From: Acinetobacter bouvetii
Lineage (GTDB): Bacteria > Pseudomonadota > Gammaproteobacteria > Pseudomonadales > Moraxellaceae
Direction: 5' to 3'
Length of the DNA stretch: 64,000 nt
Assembly (NCBI RefSeq): GCF_902753875.1
Contig: NZ_CADDTS010000043.1
Location: forward strand, 1-64,000
The notes below the pieces were generated by a model, which did no database searches, had not been told where the DNA came from, and was given only the letters and a program-made list of their open reading frames with translations. Below are positions 58,026-64,000 of the stretch, in pieces. The stretch's first letter is position 1, and each line of letters opens with the position of its first letter. The translations under genes and the position numbers were made by a program.

Positions 58026-60710
58026 ATGATTCAACAAATTGATGCTCCACTGCGTGAGGATGTACGTTTACTTGGGAATTTATTGGGAGAAACCCTAAAG
58101 GAGCATGCAGGACAAGATTTGTTTAATCAGATTGAACAAATTCGTGCGCTATCCAAAGGCGCACGTGATGGCCAAGTGGAAGCCGAAAAACAGCTGGAAC
58201 AACTTTTTTTAAGCCTGAAAGATGATGAAATTCTTCCGCTGACCCGTGCCTTCACTCACTTTTTAAATTTTGCCAATATTGCAGAACAATACAATGTGGT
58301 GCGTAGTCGCCGTCAAAGCGAGTTTGATGAGCATGCCCCTTCCCCAAATCCACTCGATCATCTGTTCCAGAAATTCAAGGATCATGAAATTTCGGCAGAC
58401 ACCTTATTCAAGCAAATTTGCGAACTGAACATTGAGCTAGTGCTCACTGCTCATCCCACCGAAGTCAGCCGCCGTACCCTGATTCAAAAATATGATGGCA
58501 TTAATGATTGCCTGTTCAAGGCCGACCAACAAAAACTAACCCTACGTGAACGTAAAGCGGTACTCGAAGAACTCAAACAGCTGATCTGCTCTGCCTGGCA
58601 AACCGACGAAATTCGTCAGCACCGTCCAACCCCCGTCGATGAAGCGAAATGGGGCTTCACCACTATTGAACAAACGCTGTGGAATGCCGTACCTAAATTC
58701 ATGCGTGAACTGGATGGCATGGTACAGGAACACTGCGGACAAGCCTTGCCACTGAATGTAGCACCCGTGCGTTTTGCTTCATGGATGGGCGGTGACCGTG
58801 ACGGCAACCCCAATGTCAAACATAACATTACTCAGGAAGTCCTGTGGTTATCGCGCTGGAAAGCGGCGGATTTATACTTGCGCGATATTGAAGACCTGCG
58901 CTGGGAGCTGTCTATTCAGAACGCAAGCTATGAATTGATACAGGCACTGGGGCAGAGCCATCCGGAACCTTATCGTGAATATCTGCGTGATACCCGTGAG
59001 CGTTTAAAAGCCACCCGTCACTGGCTGGCGGAAAAATTGCGCGGTGCAGATGCTGACGATAGCCGGGTCATCAAAAGCAAAGATGAATTATTGCAACCGT
59101 TATTGCTGTGCTACCGTTCACTGATTGCCTGCAACTTGCCTGAAATTGCCAATGGCAAACTGCTGGACTTTATCCATCGCGTGAACTGTTTTGGCATTGA
59201 ACTGCTGAAACTGGATATCCGTCAGGAATCCGGACGCCATCGTCAGGCCATTTCGGCCATTACCGAATATTTGGGTCTGGGCAATTTTGAAACCTGGACC
59301 GAACAGGCACGTCAAAATTTCTTGTTGCAGGAATTGCAAAGCAAACGTCCATTGTTGCCAAAGCATTTGAATGAACCCAAACAAAGCCTGATCGAACATC
59401 CGGATGTGCAGGAAGTCTTTGCAACCATGCGGACGCTGGCAGAACAGCCGGAAGAAAGTCTGGGTGCGTATATTATTTCCATGGCAGAATATCCGAGCGA
59501 TGTGCTCGCGGTGTTACTGCTGCAAAAAGAAGCCGGCATCAAGCACCCGCTCCGTGTAGTGCCTTTATTTGAAACGCTGAAAGATCTGGATGGCGCAGCC
59601 AGCACCATGAATACCCTGTTCAATATGCATTGGTACAAACAGCATATTCAGGGCAAACATGAAGTGATGATTGGCTATTCAGATTCGGCCAAAGATGCCG
59701 GATTCATGTCGGCCAACTGGGCGCAATATCGCGCGCAGGAAGAACTGACTGCAGTGGCAAAAAAACATGCCGTGCAACTCACCCTGTTCCATGGCCGCGG
59801 CGGTTCAATCAGCCGGGGTGGCGCACCGACCCAGCAAGCGCTGTTTTCACAACCACCAGGTTCGATTTCCGGTGCCATCCGTGTGACCGAACAGGGGGAA
59901 ATGATCCGCTTCAAGTTTGGTCTGGAAGGCATTGCGCTGCAAAATCTGGAGATTTATACCGCTGCCACTTTAGAGGCGACCTTACTGCCACCACCCGTAC
60001 CTAAGGATGAATGGCGTGAGTTGATGCACAAAATGACTGATTTATCGGTACAGGTCTATCGTCAAACCGTGCGTGAAAACCCGCATTTTGTGAAATACCT
60101 GCGTACTGTTACACCAGAACTTGAATTGCAGATGCTGCCTCTTGGTTCACGACCAGCAAAACGTAAAGTCAGCGGTGGCATCGAGTCTTTACGTGCCATT
60201 CCCTGGGTATTTGCCTGGACCCAAATCCGTTTGATGCTTCCAGCATGGCTGGGTACCGGCGCTGCGATTAATCAGGTGATTGACCAAGGCTACAAAGAAA
60301 CGTTGGATGAAATGCTACAACAATGGCCGTATTTCCAGACCCTGATTGATATGCTGGAAATGGTGTTATCCAAGGCAGACAGTCATGTCGCCTTGTATTA
60401 TGAATCGCATTTGACCGATGATCCCGATTTAAAAGTGTTGGGTGAACAGCTGCGTCAACGCTTGAAAGATGCGGTACAAACCCTGTTAGCCTTAAAAGGT
60501 GAATCCAAACTGCTCAGTAGCAATGAAGTGCTGGATCAGTCTATGCGGGTGCGTAAACCGTATTTGTTGCCGCTGCATTTATTACAGGCAGAACTGATGA
60601 AACGCCGCCGCCGCTATTTGGTCGAACGTCAGGCTGAACATACGCCAGTCGATCATGCCCTAATGGTGAGTATTGCCGGGATTGCAGCCGGACTGCGTAA
60701 TACCGGTTAA
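58026..60710 (+). CDS. ppc: Phosphoenolpyruvate carboxylase
   Basis: Ppc makes oxaloacetate from phosphoenolpyruvate and bicarbonate to refill the TCA cycle. The 894-aa protein has the catalytic TAHPTEVSRR near residue 146, MGGDRDGNPNV near residue 255, the IGYSDSAKDAG Lys near residue 548, FHGRGGSISRGGAP near residue 590 and the conserved C-terminal NTG. The ATG at 58026 has AGGAG at 58011-58015; upstream starts would leave poor ribosome sites. A good terminator follows. Confidence 0.96.
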   Translation: MIQQIDAPLREDVRLLGNLLGETLKEHAGQDLFNQIEQIRALSKGARDGQVEAEKQLEQLFLSLKDDEILPLTRAFTHFLNFANIAEQYNVVRSRRQSEFDEHAPSPNPLDHLFQKFKDHEISADTLFKQICELNIELVLTAHPTEVSRRTLIQKYDGINDCLFKADQQKLTLRERKAVLEELKQLICSAWQTDEIRQHRPTPVDEAKWGFTTIEQTLWNAVPKFMRELDGMVQEHCGQALPLNVAPVRFASWMGGDRDGNPNVKHNITQEVLWLSRWKAADLYLRDIEDLRWELSIQNASYELIQALGQSHPEPYREYLRDTRERLKATRHWLAEKLRGADADDSRVIKSKDELLQPLLLCYRSLIACNLPEIANGKLLDFIHRVNCFGIELLKLDIRQESGRHRQAISAITEYLGLGNFETWTEQARQNFLLQELQSKRPLLPKHLNEPKQSLIEHPDVQEVFATMRTLAEQPEESLGAYIISMAEYPSDVLAVLLLQKEAGIKHPLRVVPLFETLKDLDGAASTMNTLFNMHWYKQHIQGKHEVMIGYSDSAKDAGFMSANWAQYRAQEELTAVAKKHAVQLTLFHGRGGSISRGGAPTQQALFSQPPGSISGAIRVTEQGEMIRFKFGLEGIALQNLEIYTAATLEATLLPPPVPKDEWRELMHKMTDLSVQVYRQTVRENPHFVKYLRTVTPELELQMLPLGSRPAKRKVSGGIESLRAIPWVFAWTQIRLMLPAWLGTGAAINQVIDQGYKETLDEMLQQWPYFQTLIDMLEMVLSKADSHVALYYESHLTDDPDLKVLGEQLRQRLKDAVQTLLALKGESKLLSSNEVLDQSMRVRKPYLLPLHLLQAELMKRRRRYLVERQAEHTPVDHALMVSIAGIAAGLRNTG

Positions 60711-60726
60711 GTTCTGATTTTCCTTC

Positions 60727-60757
60727 AAAAAAGCACATTTTTATAATGTGCTTTTTT
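60727..60757 (+). terminator. Rho-independent terminator of ppc
   Basis: A 13-bp stem (AAAAAAGCACATT at 60727-60739 with 60745-60757), five-base loop and a T-run continuing to 60760. Confidence 0.88.
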
Positions 60758-60882
60758 TTTAACCACACGGTCAAAAGATTGATGATATTTTTTATAAATA
60801 AAATAAGAAATATTTATGAATCCTTCAACAGATATTCATGCCGATTAACTGTTGATTTCACATTATTTTTAAATATAAAAAC

Positions 60883-60900
60883 TTTTACCATGTGGTAAAA
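60883..60900. promoter_or_regulatory. Palindrome upstream of the uracil/xanthine permease gene
   Basis: TTTTACCATGTGGTAAAA, a perfect 8-bp inverted repeat with two central bases, lies 109 bases before the permease start in an otherwise plain AT-rich gap (60761-61009). It looks like an operator for a dimeric regulator, but the regulator is unknown. Confidence 0.5.
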
Positions 60901-61009
60901 ACTTTTGAAAAGTCATAGCATTAGTTTGAACAAAATTTTGTTGCAATGATTAAATCTTCCAAAAAAGAAGCGTATGATGTGCACAATTTATTTTTAGAGT
61001 GCTCAAAAA

Positions 61010-62314
61010 ATGTCCAATTGGTTTCCCAAATGGCGCCCGTACGAAGGCAGTATCGATGCACGTCCTGTAGGTACCAATGAATACCTGCCACCTGCACAGA
61101 GTGTTGTATTGGGGATACAACATGCCTTTGCCATGTTTGGTGCGACCGTACTTGCGCCCTTTTTGATGGGTTTTGATCCTAATCTGGCCATTTTAATGTC
61201 AGGGATTTGTACCATCCTGTTTTTCTTCATGACTGGCGGTCGTGTTCCCAGTTATTTAGGTTCCAGTTTTGCCTTTATTGGCGTAGTCATTGCCGCAACC
61301 GGTTATGCTGCTTCCGGTACTGGAGCATTAAATGCCAATTTAGCCTTGGCCGCTGGCGGGATTATGGCCTGCGGTGTGCTGTATGCCATTTTTGGTTTTA
61401 TCGTGATGGCAACCGGTACGCGCTGGATTGAAAAACTCATGCCGCCTGTGGTGACAGGTGCCGTGGTGATGATTATTGGTTTGAATCTGGCACCGGTAAC
61501 AGTAAAAGGTGTGGCAGGTAATAACTTTAATATGTGGATGTCACTGGTGACTGTGCTGTGCATGGGTTCGATTGCAGTATTCACCAAAGGTTTATTGCAA
61601 CGTCTGCTGTTATTGGTGGGTTTATTGCTGGCTTACCTGACTTATTACATTGTTTCCAATGTCATGGGCTACGGCACTCCAATCAATTTCACCCCGATTC
61701 AACAAGCCGACTGGTTTGGTATTCCGACCTTCCATTCCCCTGTCTTTGATGCCAATGCCATCCTGATTATCGCACCAATTGCCTTGATTTTAGTGGCGGA
61801 AAACCTGGGACATATTAAAGCGGTGGGTGCCATGACCGGTGAAAATCTGGATCCGCATATTGGTAAGGCCTTTGTCGCTGATGGTTTGGCCACAACTTTA
61901 TCGGGCGGTGTGGGTGGCCCTGGTATGACGACTTATGGAGAAAATATTGGCGTGATGGCGGTGACACGTGTCTATTCCACCATCATCTTTGTGTTTGCCG
62001 GTGTGTTTGCCGTGTTCTTGGGTCTATCTCCAAAATTCGGTGCGATCATTCATACCATTCCAACTGCGATTTTAACGGGTGCCTCTATTGTAGTTTTTGG
62101 TTTGATTACCATTGCCGGTGCAAAAATCTGGATTGAAAACAAGGTTGATTTCTCTAAAAACAAGAACCTGATGGTGGCTGCTGTGACCATTATTTTAGGG
62201 ACTGGTGACTTTGCCCTGCAATTTGGTAACTTCAACTTAGGCGGTATTGGGACTGCAACCTTTGCAGCTTTAATTCTGAACTGGTTCTTTAGCTTAGGCG
62301 ATAAATCAGAATAA
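61010..62314 (+). CDS. Nucleobase:cation symporter, uracil/xanthine type (UraA/RutG-like)
   Basis: The 434-aa inner membrane protein has about fourteen membrane segments and the NCS2 family pattern: VVLGIQHAFAMFGATVLAPF near residue 30, GRVPSYLGSSFAFIG near residue 78, LVAENLGHIKAVGAMTG near residue 264 with the substrate Glu, and a glycine-rich GGVGGPGMTTYGENIG near residue 300. It resembles RutG/UraA most, so uracil or thymine is the likely cargo. No other pyrimidine genes adjoin it. The LysR gene after it may or may not be linked. Confidence 0.88.
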   Translation: MSNWFPKWRPYEGSIDARPVGTNEYLPPAQSVVLGIQHAFAMFGATVLAPFLMGFDPNLAILMSGICTILFFFMTGGRVPSYLGSSFAFIGVVIAATGYAASGTGALNANLALAAGGIMACGVLYAIFGFIVMATGTRWIEKLMPPVVTGAVVMIIGLNLAPVTVKGVAGNNFNMWMSLVTVLCMGSIAVFTKGLLQRLLLLVGLLLAYLTYYIVSNVMGYGTPINFTPIQQADWFGIPTFHSPVFDANAILIIAPIALILVAENLGHIKAVGAMTGENLDPHIGKAFVADGLATTLSGGVGGPGMTTYGENIGVMAVTRVYSTIIFVFAGVFAVFLGLSPKFGAIIHTIPTAILTGASIVVFGLITIAGAKIWIENKVDFSKNKNLMVAAVTIILGTGDFALQFGNFNLGGIGTATFAALILNWFFSLGDKSE

Positions 62315-62329
62315 TAATTTAAAAATATG

Positions 62330-62355
62330 AAAGCAGCCGCAAGGCTGCTTTTTTT
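62330..62355 (+). terminator. Rho-independent terminator of the permease gene
   Basis: A 9-bp stem (AAAGCAGCC at 62330-62338, GGCTGCTTT at 62343-62351), GCAA tetraloop and a following T-run. Confidence 0.88.
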
Positions 62356-62418
62356 ATCACGGAGATAAAGAAAATTTTAGTATGATGAATGCAATTTCAG
62401 TAAGCTGGCCCACTGTAC

Positions 62419-63321
62419 ATGCGTCTCGACTTTTTTGATCTACAGCTGTTCTTGGATATTGTGGATACTGGCAGTTTGACCAAAGGTGCCGAGCGTTCTG
62501 CGATTTCCCTACAAGCGGCCAGCGAACGGATTAAAAAAATCGAGCAGCAGTTTGCTGTGCATTTATTTACCCGGCATGCATCAGGCGTCAAACTAACCAT
62601 TGCCGGACAGACTTTTGCCGCTCAAGCTCAGTTACTGATTCAGCAAAGCCAACAGCTGCAACAACTGATGGCGACTTATGCTGAAGGTGTCAATTCACAC
62701 ATGACCTTGTGGTGTAATTCCTCAGCTCAAAGTGAATATCTGCCCCTCCTGCTGCCGCAATATCTGGTGGAAAATCCACATATCCAGATTGAATTAAAAG
62801 AAGCGGAAACCAATGATATTATTCAGGCGCTAGAACAAGGCACGGCGCAACTGGGCTTAATTTCGAGTTTTTTTGATTCCAAAAATCTGCAAACCCTCGA
62901 ATTTTCAGAGGACCCCTTAGTACTGGTGTGTCCAATGAATCATGAACTCACCCATCAGGCTGCACTGCAACTGGTGGATGTCTTACATTATCCCTTTGTG
63001 GGTTTGATGCAATATCATTCCCTGCAACAGTCCATTGAAGCCCAGGCCAAATTACTGGGCTGTGCCATTCAGTACCGTTTACGTTTACCCAATTTTGCCG
63101 CGATTGCCCAAGTGGTGGCCAATGGGGTCGGCATTGCGATTATGCCGAAACGTGCTGCGCATCGTTTAAAAAACGTGTATTCATTTCAGCAGATTGAACT
63201 GACGGGTGACTGGGCCAATCGCAAACTACTCTTGGCAGCGAAAAACTTTGATGCCTTGCCGGTGTCTTATCAGCATTTCAGCCAGTTCTTGCTTTCCGAG
63301 AAATCTAAACTGTCTATTTAG
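62419..63321 (+). CDS. LysR-family transcriptional regulator
   Basis: The 300-aa protein has an N-terminal helix-turn-helix (FLDIVDTGSLTKGAERSAISLQAASERIKKIE, residues 11-42 in outline) and a substrate-binding domain. It lies between the permease and a convergent TauE/SafE gene, so its target is not obvious; a role in regulating the permease or TauE-like gene is a guess. Confidence 0.88.
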   Translation: MRLDFFDLQLFLDIVDTGSLTKGAERSAISLQAASERIKKIEQQFAVHLFTRHASGVKLTIAGQTFAAQAQLLIQQSQQLQQLMATYAEGVNSHMTLWCNSSAQSEYLPLLLPQYLVENPHIQIELKEAETNDIIQALEQGTAQLGLISSFFDSKNLQTLEFSEDPLVLVCPMNHELTHQAALQLVDVLHYPFVGLMQYHSLQQSIEAQAKLLGCAIQYRLRLPNFAAIAQVVANGVGIAIMPKRAAHRLKNVYSFQQIELTGDWANRKLLLAAKNFDALPVSYQHFSQFLLSEKSKLSI

Positions 63322-63361
63322 TATTATTTTTCAGCCCTTTAAGCTTTTTCAGCAGCACAGT

Positions 63362-64000
63362 TTAAATCACGCCAAACTGATGGAGCACCATATAGCCTCC
63401 AAAAATGACCAGACCACAAAAGAATACTTTACGAAATTTTTGTTCAGGAATGCGATAACGAATTTTGGTGCCCAGCCACATCCCCAATAATGCCGGGAAC
63501 AAGGCGATTAACGACATTTTATAGTCCATCGGGATATTTTCGACGGGGTTTTGATGCAGAAAAACCGCCAGACAAATGGTTGAAGTGGTAAAAGCCAAAC
63601 CGAGTGACTGGACCAGATCATCGCGTTTTAAGTGCAGCGACTGCAAATAAGGGACTACAGGAATAACCACAACCCCTGTGGCCACGGTCAGTGCACCGCC
63701 CAGATAGCCGATAATGGGAGATAACCATTTTTCATGTGGCGCCAGATTGGGCATATTTTTAGCGAACAAGCCGTACAAACCATACAGGGCCAGCATGCCA
63801 CCGAGCAGCGCTTCACTTTGAAATTCCCCATGTCCCAAGGTCGGAAAAATGCTCCAGATCGAACCCACAATAATGCCAAGCAATAAGGGCCAGAAACGGC
63901 GAACCAGTTTTAGCACCTGCCCTTCTGCAAACAGTTGCCAAAAATTGGTCACCATAGATGGTACGATCAGCAAGGTTGCCGCTTGAAAGGGGCTGATAAA
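63362..64000 (-). CDS. TauE/SafE-family permease, 5' end outside the window
   Basis: Members export sulfite, sulfonates or related anions across the inner membrane. The visible 213 residues hold about six membrane segments, with the SPFQAATLLIVPSMVTNFWQ start region typical of the family and a GALTVATGVVVIPVVPYLQ core. The frame stays open to the last base of the window with no stop or convincing start (a TTG at 63973 is internal to the conserved segment), so the N-terminus lies beyond 64000. The gene is convergent with the LysR gene. Confidence 0.85.
   Translation of the reverse strand, partial: FISPFQAATLLIVPSMVTNFWQLFAEGQVLKLVRRFWPLLLGIIVGSIWSIFPTLGHGEFQSEALLGGMLALYGLYGLFAKNMPNLAPHEKWLSPIIGYLGGALTVATGVVVIPVVPYLQSLHLKRDDLVQSLGLAFTTSTICLAVFLHQNPVENIPMDYKMSLIALFPALLGMWLGTKIRYRIPEQKFRKVFFCGLVIFGGYMVLHQFGVI

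Noticed and set aside
63362-63973. A complete TauE/SafE gene starting at 63973
   Set aside because: The codon at 63973 is TTG inside a conserved membrane segment and the frame remains open to the window edge, so the gene is cut, not short.

Overview
The window is AT-rich chromosomal DNA of a gamma-proteobacterium, most likely Acinetobacter. The main evidence is the capsule (K) locus layout typical of that genus: wza-wzb-wzc and FKBP-type isomerase genes on one side, a divergent block of sugar genes, and galU-ugd-gpi-galE closing the other side. Downstream housekeeping genes (mutY, tag, dapB, dnaJ, ppc, uracil permease) fit this, but the species cannot be named from what I can see.

Positions 1-34549 hold the sugar part of the locus, transcribed almost entirely leftward from a divergent promoter region at 34550-34929. 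It looks like two glycan modules placed end to end. Module A (22061-34549) encodes a UDP-HexNAc uronic acid dehydrogenase and 4-epimerase, a flippase, two left-handed beta-helix acyltransferases, three GT4-type glycosyltransferases, a PglC-like initiating transferase and a PglD/PglE/PglF-like set for a 2,4-diacetamido-2,4,6-trideoxyhexose. It contains no recognisable Wzy polymerase. Module B (5060-21818) encodes a second UDP-glucose dehydrogenase, a second flippase, a nitroreductase-like protein, a pyruvyl transferase, RmlBDAC for dTDP-L-rhamnose, three glycosyltransferases, the only Wzy candidate, an oppositely oriented manC-type gene and a WcaJ-like glucose-1-phosphate transferase. The common precursor genes galU, ugd-like, gpi and galE follow. 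The predicted sugars of module B are Glc, GlcA, Rha, Man and a pyruvate ketal; those of module A are a bacillosamine-type sugar and HexNAcA-type sugars.

Two further points stand out in the locus. An IS5-family element (6740-7597) sits two bases upstream of the manC start codon. The conserved ugd-like gene next to galU lacks the catalytic cysteine and the glycine motif of its family, while a second, intact ugd lies in module B.

Positions 34930-40444 carry the export and control genes wza, wzb and wzc and two FKBP-type isomerases, rightward. Positions 40772-50823 carry a dienelactone hydrolase, a HIT protein, mutY, an M23 lipoprotein, a small unknown gene, tag, an alcohol dehydrogenase, a LysR regulator divergent from an aldo/keto reductase-MFS pair, a START-domain protein, dapB and a small secreted protein. 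Positions 50887-64000 carry dnaJ, a small membrane protein, an RND efflux pair with a divergent TetR gene and a palindromic operator candidate, ppc, a uracil/xanthine permease, a LysR regulator and a TauE/SafE permease cut by the right edge. No tRNA, rRNA or CRISPR array was seen.
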